The notes under the pieces: model-generated
Told to the model about the DNA's origin: nothing
Database searches by the model: none
Seen by the model: the letters and a program-made list of their open reading frames with translations, nothing else
Position numbers and translations under genes: made by a program
Part shown: piece after piece, positions 32,906 through 43,371 of the stretch
Layout: each line of letters begins with the position of its first letter
Position numbering within the stretch: position 1 is the first letter of the stretch
Source: Pisolithus tinctorius
Lineage: Eukaryota > Basidiomycota > Agaricomycetes > Boletales > Pisolithaceae
NCBI GenBank assembly: GCA_024663395.1
Contig: JANFAH010000015.1
Location: 806,001 to 870,000, forward strand
DNA length: 64,000 bases
Reading direction: 5' to 3'

Positions 32906-34172
32906 ATGGGAACTCGAGCTCAATCTCAAGGAGAGGTCACTGAGAACCTCACTGTAGCACTAGCTAATCCATGTCAACTCCCTTCCATCATTGAACAATT
33001 CCAATCTTTCTCCACTCGATGCTGCTCTCATGCTGAAGGCAAAAGCGCTTCACAAGCTGGTTGCTCCGACCTCCACCCATCAGCCTTCCATACTCCATCT
33101 CCTCATAACTGAGGTGATGGACCGACCCCAACCCTGACTATCCTGATGGTGATCCTGATGGTGGGGGCAGCAGTGATGGGGATATCCCTGAAGACCCAGC
33201 TGAGCCACCAGAAGATCCCCTGTAGCTCTTGCCAGAGCTGTGCATGCACTTGCGCAGTCTAGTTCGCGCACTGGGGACTCTGCTCCGAAAACCAAAGTCC
33301 ACGAGCCTGACACTTTCGATGGCTCTGACCCTAAGAAACTCTGCAAGTTCCTTGTACAATGCGAGTTGAACTTCCAAGACCACCCCCACACATTCCACTC
33401 CAACAGAGCCAAGGTTACCTTCACTCAGTCTTATCTTAAGGGTATGGCTCTGGCTTGGTTTGAGCCAGATCTACTAAACCCCGACAACTATGACCGCCTG
33501 CTCTGGATGGACAACTATCATGAGTTCTTGCAAGAGCTCACAACTAATTTTGGTCCACATGATGCCATAGCGGATGCCATCCAACAACTCAAGAACCACA
33601 CTATGACAGATGGCTCTCAAATTACCAAATACATCATGGAGTTCAATCACTGGGCTTCACAGGTCAAGGACTACAGTGTTGGTGCACTCCACCACCACTT
33701 CTATAGTGGACTTCCAGACTGCATCAAAGACAAGATTGCTCAAGTCGGAAAGCCTTCTACTTTGGTGCAACTCTGTGAACTTGCCCAGACTATCAATGCA
33801 CACTACTGGGAACATAAAGCAGAAATCTCACACACCACAAAGTCCACCTTTGACAAGTCGCAGTCCTCCAACTCTGACAACAAAACTAAATCATTGTCCT
33901 CTGCCTCCGCTCCAAAGTCTGACACCAAGGGCAAGGGCAAACAGAAAGATCTGCCCAAGTCTGACACATCCAAATCTGACATTGCCCACCTCCTGGGTAA
34001 GGATGGCAAACTCACCTCCACTGAACGCCAGCACAGGATGAAGAACAACCTCTGCCTCTTCTGTGGCAAGGCTGGCCATTCCGCCAAGGACTGTCCAAAG
34101 TCCACCTCTTGTGCAGCTATGGCTGGAACTCCACCTACTCCGCCCGCAGAGCAGGCAGAGCCAAAAAATTAG
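32906..34172 (+). pseudogene. gag: gag of C
   Basis: Start ATG 32906. TGA at 33110-33112 (CGA expected) interrupts the N-terminal part. An acidic Asp/Pro domain follows, then a one-base deletion near 33222 shifts into the frame that is open from 33240 to TAG 34170-34172. The core matches gag of A (TFDGSDPKKLCKFLVQCELN), with a Ser/Lys-rich linker and CCHC knuckle (CLFCGKAGHSAKDC). Confidence 0.88.
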
Positions 34173-34207
34173 TCCGCTCCTCCAGGGAGCTCGCACAGCC
34201 TGGAGGA
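34163..34207 (+). promoter_or_regulatory. -1 ribosomal frameshift cassette of C
   Basis: Slippery heptamer A-AAA-AAT at 34163-34169 directly before the gag stop TAG, 8-nt gap, then a hairpin with perfect 9-bp arms 34178-34186 (TCCTCCAGG) and 34199-34207 (CCTGGAGGA). Slipping back one base continues into pol as K-K-L-V-R. Confidence 0.8.
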
Positions 34208-37200
34208 AGTGTTGAACCCCACTGTGCGCAACCAGACATCCGACTCAATGCATCCGCTCTCTCTAGTCCCAATTCTTTACTTCCATCTGTAACTCTTCTT
34301 GACTATTCTGATGATACTGTTTCTGTGTTGATCGATTCTGGATCTTCTCATTGTTTCGTAGACTCGTCTATAATCAAAAAATATGCCATTCCTGTTTTCT
34401 CTGTTTCTCCACCAATCCCACTCCGCTTGTTTGATGGTAGTACAAATGCTGTCATTTCCCAAGAAGTAGATCTTTCCCTCTGCTTTCCTTCTGGTGATGT
34501 CAACTCCATTTCATTTTATGTTACTCCATTGGATTCTTCATGTTCGCTGGTATTAGGACACAACTGGCTCACCCACTTCAATCTGTTGATTGACTGGATA
34601 CTGGGCAGTGTATCATTCAAACCATTGTTACAGGGAATGCCGACACCCCAGGCACCTTTGTCACCTTCCACTGCGTCCTCCACTCCAGATCTGACACCCT
34701 TCACTCTGTCTGCAGCTCTGACTGCAACTCTGACCGACTTGCCATGCTCCACTCTGCTCATCTCACTCATCAATGCTGCTGCATATGTCAGAGCCTGTGC
34801 TCTCCCTGGCTCTAGACAGTTCTGCTTGCAGCTCTCCACTGATGATGTGAAGCTTCGTGTGTCCTCCACTTCTTCTCCACCTCCTGACCTCTCCTTGGTC
34901 CCTCCTGAGTATCATGAGTTTGCCAACATCTTTAGTAAAGGCAAGGCTATGGAACTCCCACCACACTGCTTGTTCGATCTCAAGATCAACCTTGAGGAAG
35001 GAGCTTCTCCACCCATTGGTACAATCTACTCTCTTTCTCCACCAGAGCTTGAGGTTCTCCACACCTTCATTGATGAGAATCTTGGCTACGGTTTCATCAA
35101 ACAATCCACCTCCACTCACAGTGCCCCTGTCCTCTTTGCAAAGAAGAAGGACAGTTCACTCCGCCTCTGTGTAGACTATCAAGGACTCAACAAAATCACA
35201 AAAAAAGACTGCTATCCACTGCCACTCATCTCCAATCTACTCGACTCCCCAAGCTGCGCTAAAGTCTACACCAAGATCGACCTCCACCATGCCTATCATC
35301 TAGTCCACATCACAGACAGAGATGAATGGAAAATGGCATTCCACACTCATTATGGTTCTTACGAGTGGCAGGTAATGCCATTCGGTCTGACTAATGCACC
35401 TGCAACTTTCCAGCGATTTGTTAATAGCATCTTTGCAGACATGCTCGATGTCTGCATTGTGGTATACCTTGATGACATCCTAGTCTATTCACAGGATGTG
35501 GAGTCGCATTGTGAACATGTAAAAGAGGTACTCTGCCACCTTTGAAAGCATGGTCTCTATGCCAAGCCAGAGAAGTGCGAGTTTCACTCCGACTCCGTCA
35601 AGTACCTTGGCTACATTCTTTCTCCCTCCGGTCTCACCATGTCTGCCAAGAAGGTTCAGGCAGTCCACAACTGGCCTGAGCTGCAGAAGGTGTGAGACAT
35701 CCAGTCCTTCCTTGGTTTTGCAAACTTCTACAGACGATTCATTAATAACTACTCTGACATTGTTGTTCCACTCACTCGCCTCACACAAAAGGGTGCTCCT
35801 TGGAACTTTTCTGAGGAGTGCCACTCCACTTTTCTCCACCTGAAGGATGCCTTCAGCTCTGTCCCTGTTCTCACTCATTGGGTTCCTGATGCTCTGCTTA
35901 CAGTAGAAACTGACACCTCCAACTATGCCATTGCCAGTATTCTGTCACTCACCTGCTCTGATGGTGAACTCCACCCAGTTGCTTTCTACTCCCACACCAT
36001 GACTGCACCAGAACTCAATTATGATACCCACAACAAGGAGCTGTTGGCTATCTTTGAGGCCTTCTGCCATTGGTGGCATTACCTAGAAGGTTCCACCTTA
36101 CCTGTCGACATGGTGATGGACCACAAGAACCTTGAGTACTTTTCCACCTCTAAGGTTCTCACTCATCGACAGGCCCACTGGTCGGAGTACCTTTCCCAGT
36201 TTAACCTTTCCATCCACTTCCAACCTGGCTGCCTAGCAGCCAGACCTGATGCACTTATGCGACATTGGGACATCTACCCAAAAGGGGGGGATAGGGACTA
36301 TGCACAGGTAAATCCTCACAATCTCCACCCTGTGTTTACACAGGAGCAACTCACATTGTCCCTCTGTACCACTACCCTCATGGCACCTGTGCTCTGCACC
36401 ACCATGGTCTTCAATGTTGAGTGCTTGCACTCCAACATCATCTCCACCCTACCCTCCAACCCTGTCTCTGCCAGTCATATCCCAACTCCGACTAAGCCTT
36501 GGTGGTCCCTGGACTCTGATGGTCTACTCTGCCTTGATGGTTGCATCTTTGTCCCTGACATTGATGATCTCCACCTTCAAGTGCTTTGGTTCAAGCATGA
36601 CCATCCTCTAGCAGGCCATTTCAGGCAGAACCACACCTTAGAACTCATCCACAGGGACTACGTGTGGCCCAACCTCCACTCTGACATGAAAGGATACATC
36701 AGGTCCTGCACTGCCTGTGGATGGAGCAAAACTCCGCAACATTGCCCCTATGGTCTACTGAAGCAACTCCCCGTCCCAGAGAGACCTTGGAACTCCATCT
36801 CCATGGACTTCATCAAACACCTCCCCAACTCTGATGGCTGCTCTGCCATACTTGTGGTAGTGGACCACCTCTCAAAGCAAGCGGTGTTCATCCCCACCCA
36901 TGACTCTGTCACCTCCACCAAACTTGCTAAGCTCTTCCTCACCCATGTCTTCTCCAAGCATGGAGTACCAGCTAATGTCACCTCTGACAGGGGTCCTGAG
37001 TTTGTCTCACACTTCTTCCACTCTCTAGGAAAAGCCCTTGATATGCGTCTTCACTTCACTTTGGGTTACCACCCAGAGGGTGATGGCCAGACTGAGTGAA
37101 TGAACCAGACCCTCAAGCAGTACCTTCATGTCTACTGTAACTACCAACAAGACAACTGGGCTGAGCTGTTACCTCTAGTGGAGTTCACTTTCAACAATGC

Positions 37201-37888
37201 ACCAAGTGCAACAACTGGAGTTTCTCCCTTCTTCACTAACAATGGATACCATCCAAACATGTCTGTGGTCCCTGACCGAGGCTTCACCTCTCCAAGGGCT
37301 CACGACTATGTCATTGAGCTCTCTGCCCTTCATGACTTCCTCTGCTCTGAAATGTCCACTGCTCAGCAGTGCTACCAGGGTCCAGTGGATGCCAAACGCA
37401 TACCTCCACCTGAGTTCAAGGTTGGAGAACAGGTCTATGTCAAAGCCAAGTACTTCCGCTCCACTTGTCCTTTGGAGAAACTCTCCAAAAAGTACTTAGG
37501 TCCGTTCACTGTCTTGGCCAGGCCAGGTATGCACTCTGTCACCCTTAAACTCCCTGACTCTATGTGCTTGGTACATCTGGTCTTCCATGTCTCTCAACTG
37601 GAAGCTGCAGCAGCTAATCCTTTCCCAAACCAACAACAACCTCTGCCTCTGCCAGTGGATGTCAATGGTGACCTTGAATATGAAGTGTCAGAGATACTCG
37701 ACTCTAAGGTGGACTGCCACTGCCACCACTGTCAACTCCTGTATCTAGTCTGCTGGGCTGGGTATGAGAACACCAATGAAGAAACCTCTTGGTTGCTTGC
37801 AACTGAGCTAGCTCACGCTTCTGACATAGTCTCTGCTTTCCATGAATGATATCTGCATAAACTAGGCCCATACCAACCTCCACCATAA
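34170..37888 (+). pseudogene. pol: pol of C
   Basis: One continuous frame interrupted only by TGA at 35543-35545, 35693-35695, 37097-37099 and 37847-37849; the natural stop is TAA 37886-37888. Protease Asp at 34334 (LIDSGSSHCF), RT with YLDD near 35462, RNase H (VETDTSNYAIA and THNKELLAIFEAF), integrase zinc region (HDHPLAGH...CTACGWSK), core with SMDF, TSDRGPEF and GDGQTE, and a C-terminal chromodomain (YEVSEILDSKVDCHCHHCQL...LVCWAGYENTNEETSW). Each nonsense codon sits where CGA fits the aligned protein. Confidence 0.9.
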
Positions 37889-38078
37889 TACTCTGCCCAC
37901 ATAACCTTCCTCCATGGGCCAACTCTGCCCCTTACTGAACTACCTTAAGTACTTTAGAATTTTCTCTGCTTATCTGTTTCACTTCTCGGAATCACAAACA
38001 AGGTCATAGGTCTATTTCGTAGTAGTACAAAATATACAAAAGACAAAAAAAAAAAAAAGAAAAGAAAAGAAATCTACT

Positions 38079-39295
38079 CTACTCCTCCATTGCCTGTTCT
38101 TCACTGCCCTCCTGCTCTCCCTCGTTGTCCCCCTCTGCACCTTCATCCACTTCCTTGTTCTTGTCCTCCATTGCCTCTGACTGAGGCCTCTTCCATCCTC
38201 CTCCTGTGTGCTCAAACTTGGCCATCTTGGCCTCGTGCATGTCATCCCTCCTCCTCATCTCCACCCATTCTGCCTACTCGTGGTACAACCCCCACTCGTT
38301 GGCTGTCTGCTCCATGGCCTCCGCCATCCACTCTGCTGCCCTTGCCATCCTCTCGAAGGCTGTCGCAGCCTTCTCATGTGCCTCCATGTACCTCTCTGCA
38401 GCCTGCAGCTGCCACTCTCATTCCCACTCCATCCACCAGGAGGAGACCCCTGCTCCTGAGGGTCCCTTGTGTGGTGTCTGTGGCTCCTCCTCATCTTCTC
38501 CACCTATCTCCTGCTCGTCATCCACTTCCTCCGTCTCTGTCACTTTCTCCTTTCCCTTCCCTTGTGTCCTCTTCTCTCCTTGGGAGCTCCCTGTCCCTGC
38601 TCTCTTCCACGAGGGTCCCACTGCCACCTCTTCCCATGTCCAACTGCATGTCTTCTTGTTATGACAGGGCACACAGGCCCTGGTCTTACCTTGCCCTGGC
38701 TCACACTGTCCTGCCATCAGACTCACTATACAGCAAGTGCAGGGGGCCCTCTTGGTCGCGGTGACCACCACAGAAGCCCCAGGGACCTTCTGGGTGGTGT
38801 TGATGTCATACACCGTGCTGGTCAACCTGAAATAGAATAAGGTCAAAAAAGAAAAAAAAAAAAAAAGTCAGCTCCGCCTGACTCGCAGTAATCTGCTACT
38901 CACCTCTGCACAGCCTCATCCTGCCTGGCCTGGGCCCTCTCCTGAGAGGCTCTCTGCCTCTTCCTCTGCCACCCTCTTCTTTCGAGCTTCCTCTTCCTCC
39001 ATCGCCCTTCTCCTCTGAGCCTCCTCTTCTGCTCTCTTCTTCCACTCCACCTCCAACTGCTCCTCCTCCACCCTCTGCCTCTTGGCCTCCTTGTGCTTGG
39101 CCTTGCACTCTGCCTCGTGCTCTCTCTCTCTCCACTCGGCCTCCTCTCGTTGGCATGCCTTCTCTGCGGACTTCTCTCACTCGGTGTTGGTGGAGTCATC
39201 GGTCAGGATGACCAGCTCTTCACCCACGACTTGGGAGTAGTCACAGACATGACCAGGGGTTGGTTGGGGGTTCTTCTCTGGCATTGGGAGGACAT
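38079..39295 (-). pseudogene. Antisense accessory gene of C
   Basis: Located between pol and the 3' LTR, opposite to gag-pol. Exon 1 (39295-38904) encodes an acidic start (YSQVVGEELVILTDDSTNTE) and a Glu/Arg/Lys-rich coiled coil, with a TGA and frameshifts. Intron 38827-38903 (GTGAGT...TTTCAG, containing a long T tract). Exon 2 (38826-38079) has a cysteine cluster CTCC-x8-C-x9-C-x2-C-x5-C, a variant of the six-Cys pattern of A, then basic and acidic regions, an Ala/Met/Glu-rich helix and an acidic end. TGA and TAG interrupt exon 2. The order of parts matches the intact copy. Confidence 0.7.
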
Positions 39296-39488
39296 GATGA
39301 TGGGAGGAAGGGATGAGGTTTCGGTACCCTAACACGTGTTTTTAAGTGGTACTTCGAACTCCGACAGAGCTCCACCATGGCTAAAGCCATTGTCCTCAAG
39401 GCATCAAAATGGTTACAAGTGATCAACTCATGTTGATCTCGTCCCATACATGTGGCCTTCAGGGGTTCAGGCCCTAAGGGGGGGGCAC

Positions 39489-40211
39489 TGTCATAACTGT
39501 GTGTTCACTCTAGGTCCTTGCTCACTCCACACCCTCTTCTGCTGGTCATTCACTCACTCCACACCAACTCCACCCAACTTCTGTCAGTTACAAGCCGTCT
39601 CCACTCTGACTGCTGTCAGACTTGTGCTGCTCTCCTACTGGACTGGGCAGACCATTCTCTAAAAAGGTCATGTGACTTCCTTTGGACTTCTCCCTGACAG
39701 CATGCAGTCAGGTACTCTGCAGCATGCACACCACATGGTCCAGCGCCTGGACTGTTTCCTTTTCAGGATGTTCTGTGTTACCCATTCATATGTCCTCCAT
39801 CTACCCTTCATTTGTCATCCAGGAAGTTTTACAAGTCTCTGTATGTCAGTTCTGGTTCCAGTTACTGTACCTCTGTAGCAGTATAAAAGCATGTATCGTA
39901 CTCCACTGTTCTTCAGTACAAATATCAACTTAGTTCCTACTCCTTCTGTCTCTAACCTCTGTCTGTTGGAGTTATCTCTGACTCTCCATCTGTACTCTCC
40001 CTCTGAAATATGAGGGCTGAGATCATGCGAGGGGGTAGCACATGAGCTAAACCTGATGCCCTTGCTCTGCTCTGCCTTTGTCTTGGCAGACTTCATTCCT
40101 GCCAACACTCCACCAGTTGGAGTTCTGTTCCTTCATGTCAGACTTGCTTCCAGACCCTTCTCTAGACCTTGTATAGTGTCAGAGTTGGTCAGAGTAGGCC
40201 CAGACTTGACA
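39489..40211 (+). repeat. 3' LTR of C
   Basis: 723 bp, TGTCATAACTGTG to CAGACTTGACA, preceded by the purine tract AAGGGGGGGG (about 39477-39486) and followed by the CATAT duplication. Confidence 0.9.
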
Positions 40212-40216
40212 CATAT

Positions 40217-40868
40217 GAGGGAAATACAGAGTCAGCAGAACCCGATGAACTTATCAATACCTTCGAGACATACTTGGAGGTAGATGAGGAAGATGAGCCA
40301 GTGGCATATTTTGGCACAATGGACCCTGAAGATGAACCTCTTGAGGAAGAGGTGGTCTATTGCATTCTGGAAGGGCAGATGCCCTCTGAGGGTGATGCCC
40401 CAATGCAAGAGGATGATCCTCTGATATGAGAAGACAGTCCTGGTAATGATGTTCCATGAACTGAGAATGGATTGACTGGATCTATCCCTGACACAGTACA
40501 AGATACCAAGTGATGGGATTGGTCAGACCTATATGGAGCTGTACATGAGTTCACATGTGACAAGTGTAGCCACTGTGTGGATCATGTAGCTGAGGGGTTA
40601 CTAAACAGTAATCCATCTCTAGTCAGGGTTCTCACAAATAACAAGGATCATGCTTGATGGGAATACAAAAGGGGTAAGGAGGATGGAAGGCATGCTCCAA
40701 TGGAGACACCAAATCTTAGTGCCTGGCACACTAGGATGGCCCTTCACCTACTAGCATATCACCTCTGGTGTATGGAAGGACATCAAAGGGATGCCCTTCA
40801 AGGGATATTGATAGCACATGAAGGTGTGCATCATGTGACTCAACCCCAATTTAACCTTGGATGAACCC
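40217..40868 (+). pseudogene. Element E, second segment (acidic region)
   Basis: Continues the frame of the first segment exactly when the CATAT duplication is counted once. Highly acidic (EVDEEDEPVAYF, DPEDEPLEEE), then a Cys/His phrase (CDKCSHCVDH). Several TGA codons (for example within 40475-40480, 40512-40514, 40657-40659 and 40862-40864) interrupt it and most could derive from CGA. Function unknown; it lies between nucleocapsid and protease. Confidence 0.6.
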
Positions 40869-41387
40869 TGTCATAACTGTGCATTCATCATAAGTCCTTA
40901 CTCACTCTGCAACCTTTTCTGCCGGTCATCTGCTCACTCCACACCATCTCCACTCTGACTGCTGTCAGACTTGTGTTGTTCTCCTACCAGACCAAGCAGA
41001 CCATTCTCTGAGGGGTCATGTGACTACCTTCGCAGTCAGGTACTCTGCAGCGTGTGCACTGCATGGTCCAGCGCCTGGACTGTTTCCTTTTCTGGATGTT
41101 CTATGTTACCCATCTGTATGTCCTCCGTCTACCCTTCATTTGTTGTCCAGGAAGTTTTATTTGAAATTTTACAAGTCTCCATATGTCAGTTCCAATTCCG
41201 GTTACTGTACCTCCATAGTAGTATAAAAGCATGTATCATACTCTGCCAATTCCTCAGTACAAATATCAACTTAGTTCCTATTCCTCCTGACTCTATCTTC
41301 TGTCTGTCGGAGTTACCTCTGACCTTCTCTCTGTACTCTCCCTCTGAAATACGAGGGCTGAGATCATGCAAGGGGGTAGTGCATGAG

Positions 41388-41915
41388 TGTCATAGTCGTG
41401 TCCCGACCCCGGCCGGACTCGGCCTCGCACTCACTCAGTCCGGCCTCGGCCTCGCCTGTCCCGCATCTCCAGTTGGTCTAGCGCGGTAGACACTGCTTTG
41501 CAGTGTCTGTCACTTCGGTTAAGTCCTGTCCCCGGTCCTGTCCCCGGTCCACCTGTCCCGGTCTCCGTTACCTTAGTCATACGTTACTAATACTCGTCTT
41601 ACCAATCCTCTTAGCAGTCCTTGCGAGACCGGCATTACCGGTCTCCGTACTATAGCTACTTCTGGTATATAAACTCGTAGTTACTCGGCCTGTACTCCCT
41701 AGTCTGAAATCAACTAAGTATCTCCTGATAACCCCGCCTCGGCCTCGGACTCGGACTGAGACCCACGCAAGGGAATAGCGCTGTATCTCCAGTCGCTAAG
41801 TCCAAACAGTCCAAACATCTGCATCCTCGACTTCACCCCTGACCCCGACCCCTCGGCTTCGCGCCCGCTTCGGTCTCCGGTCCGGACTCAACCCGGACAA
41901 TCCTCGTACTTGACA
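41388..41915 (+). repeat. 5' LTR of A
   Basis: 528 bp, TGTCATAGTCGTG to CGTACTTGACA, no difference seen from 48445-48972. Confidence 0.96.
41666..41710 (+). promoter_or_regulatory. TATA box and inferred transcript start of A
   Basis: TATATAA at 41666-41672; AGTCTGAAAT at 41701-41710 starts 35 bp downstream of the box, the usual place for Pol II initiation. The choice of 41701 as start is inferred from its complementarity to the priming site at 41918-41927. Confidence 0.65.
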
Positions 41916-41917
41916 GT

Positions 41918-41927
41918 ATTTCAGACT
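41918..41927 (+). other. Self-priming site of A
   Basis: ATTTCAGACT, 2 nt inside the 5' LTR, is the perfect reverse complement of AGTCTGAAAT at 41701-41710. Tf1/sushi elements prime minus-strand synthesis with the folded-back 5' end of their own RNA rather than a tRNA. The same pair is kept in A1 and A'1. Confidence 0.7.
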
Positions 41928-41953
41928 CGCCACTTGTGTGGGTCTAGAACATC

Positions 41954-43333
41954 ATGGCAACCAAGACTCGTTTTCAACCTCCCCGTGGCCGCTCTGCCAC
42001 TAATCCCGACTCCGCTTCAGCCAGTGGGGCTCGCCGCGAAACAGCACTAGCTGCTTTGGGCACCACTAGGCGCTCTCCAGGTCCCGTCAGTCCTTTCAGG
42101 GGCTTCTCAGCCCGCACATCCAACACCCCTACTCCACGTCGCCCTGTTGCCCCCATTCCCGGCGGTGACCCTGGGGATGAAGGGCCGGACGACGATGACA
42201 ATAATAACCCAGACGATGATGACCCCGGCAATGGGCCCGGTGACGACAATCCGGATGATGATGATCCGGAGGACGAACCGGACTTCCCAGACCCGGACAC
42301 CGAACCCGCGGTCGCGGTCTTCGACAGTCTCGCAAAGGCCATCAAGCTGTTGGCTCGCAATACCCGTACTAGTCCTGAGTCCTCAAGCAGGACCAAGTTA
42401 CGCGAGCCCGACACCTTTGACGGCACCGACCCAAAGAAACTTCGCGCTTTCTTCATCCAGTGCGAACTCAATTTCCAAGACCGTCCCCGGGCTTTCAGGA
42501 CCGACCGCGCCAAAGTCATCTTCGCTCAATCATACCTCAAAGGCATGGCCTTAGAGTGGTTCGAGCCGGACTTACTCGGGCTCGACGACCCCGATGACCG
42601 GCCTCTCTGGATGGACTCCTGGCGGGAGTTCGTCCTAGAGTTGCAAACCACTTTCGGCCCCCATGACCCGGTTGCCGACGCCGAGAGCCAACTCGACCAC
42701 TTGCACATGAAGGAAAGTCAGCGCATCAATAAATACGTAGTTGACTTCAATCGGCTTGCTTCGCAAGTCCGAGGCTACGGAGACGGTGCGCTGCGCCACC
42801 ATTTCTATTCCGGCCTCCCAGACCGAATCAAGGATGAGGTCTGCCGGGTTGGCAAACCCCGGACACTTCACGAGCTCCGCCACCTCGCCCAAGAGATAGA
42901 TGCGCGCTATTGGGAGCGCAAGGAAGAAGTCCAACGGGCGAGTAAGCACCAGAGCTCCTCCAATAGCAACAACAACAAGTCCGGAGGCTCCGGCAACAAC
43001 AACCAGCCCAAGACCGGTCAGGATAAATCCAAGACCGGCAACAACAATAACAACTCCGGTTCTACCCTTAAGCCGGCTTCATCGAAGCCGGGCAACAATA
43101 ATAACAGCAATTCGTCCAAGCCCGAGCCTAGCAAACTCGGCAAAGATGGAAAGCTTACCCCCGAAGAACGCAAGCGTCGCCTAGACGGAAACCTCTGCAT
43201 GTTCTGCGGAGGGTCCGGTCATTTTGCTGACAAATGCCCTAAGAAAGCCGGAAAGGCCAAAGCTCGTGCTGCGGCTACCACCGAGGCCGCACCGGCCTCG
43301 GGCTCGGGAACTACCCCCGAGACAAAAAAATAG
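41954..43333 (+). CDS. gag: Gag polyprotein of A (459 aa)
   Basis: Structural protein that would form the particle and package RNA. ATG 41954 is the first after the leader and has A at -3 and G at +4. Residues 1-55 are Arg/Ser/Ala-rich, about 60-115 very acidic (Asp/Pro), about 130-310 a retrotransposon capsid-like core (TFDGTDPKKLRAFFIQCELN, MALEWFEPDLLG, HHFYSGLPDRIKDEV), 320-400 an Asn/Ser/Lys-rich linker, and 415-428 a zinc knuckle CMFCGGSGHFADKC (C-x2-C-x4-H-x4-C). It ends at TAG 43331-43333, directly after the slippery A7 run, so a fraction of ribosomes should continue into pol. No frame damage. Confidence 0.95.
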   Translation: MATKTRFQPPRGRSATNPDSASASGARRETALAALGTTRRSPGPVSPFRGFSARTSNTPTPRRPVAPIPGGDPGDEGPDDDDNNNPDDDDPGNGPGDDNPDDDDPEDEPDFPDPDTEPAVAVFDSLAKAIKLLARNTRTSPESSSRTKLREPDTFDGTDPKKLRAFFIQCELNFQDRPRAFRTDRAKVIFAQSYLKGMALEWFEPDLLGLDDPDDRPLWMDSWREFVLELQTTFGPHDPVADAESQLDHLHMKESQRINKYVVDFNRLASQVRGYGDGALRHHFYSGLPDRIKDEVCRVGKPRTLHELRHLAQEIDARYWERKEEVQRASKHQSSSNSNNNKSGGSGNNNQPKTGQDKSKTGNNNNNSGSTLKPASSKPGNNNNSNSSKPEPSKLGKDGKLTPEERKRRLDGNLCMFCGGSGHFADKCPKKAGKAKARAAATTEAAPASGSGTTPETKK

Positions 43334-43371
43334 GTAGCAGCTCCCAGGACTCCGCACAATCTGGGAGCTGC
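43324..43371 (+). promoter_or_regulatory. -1 ribosomal frameshift cassette of A
   Basis: Heptamer A-AAA-AAA at 43324-43330 in gag phase, immediately followed by TAG; 6-nt spacer; hairpin with perfect 11-bp arms 43337-43347 and 43361-43371 and a 13-nt loop. The -1 frame is open through this region and enters pol as K-K-I-G-S-S-S. Heptamer, spacer length and stem fit known -1 frameshift signals. Confidence 0.85.

Larger units (their letters stand above)
32143..40211 (+). mobile_element. Ty3/gypsy chromovirus C, full length, inactive
   Basis: 8069 bp with CATAT duplications (32138-32142 and 40212-40216). 5' LTR 32143-32843, gag, frameshift cassette, pol with chromodomain, antisense accessory gene and 3' LTR 39489-40211. 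The architecture equals that of element A, but LTRs and proteins are well diverged. Five nonsense codons in gag-pol are all TGA where CGA fits. Confidence 0.93.

Noticed and set aside
34509..34869. Minus-strand frames within pol of C
   Set aside because: Shadows of the pol frame, which is continuous apart from TGA codons.
41974..42519. 181-codon minus-strand frame in gag of A
   Set aside because: Shadow of GC-rich gag; not retained as such in other copies.
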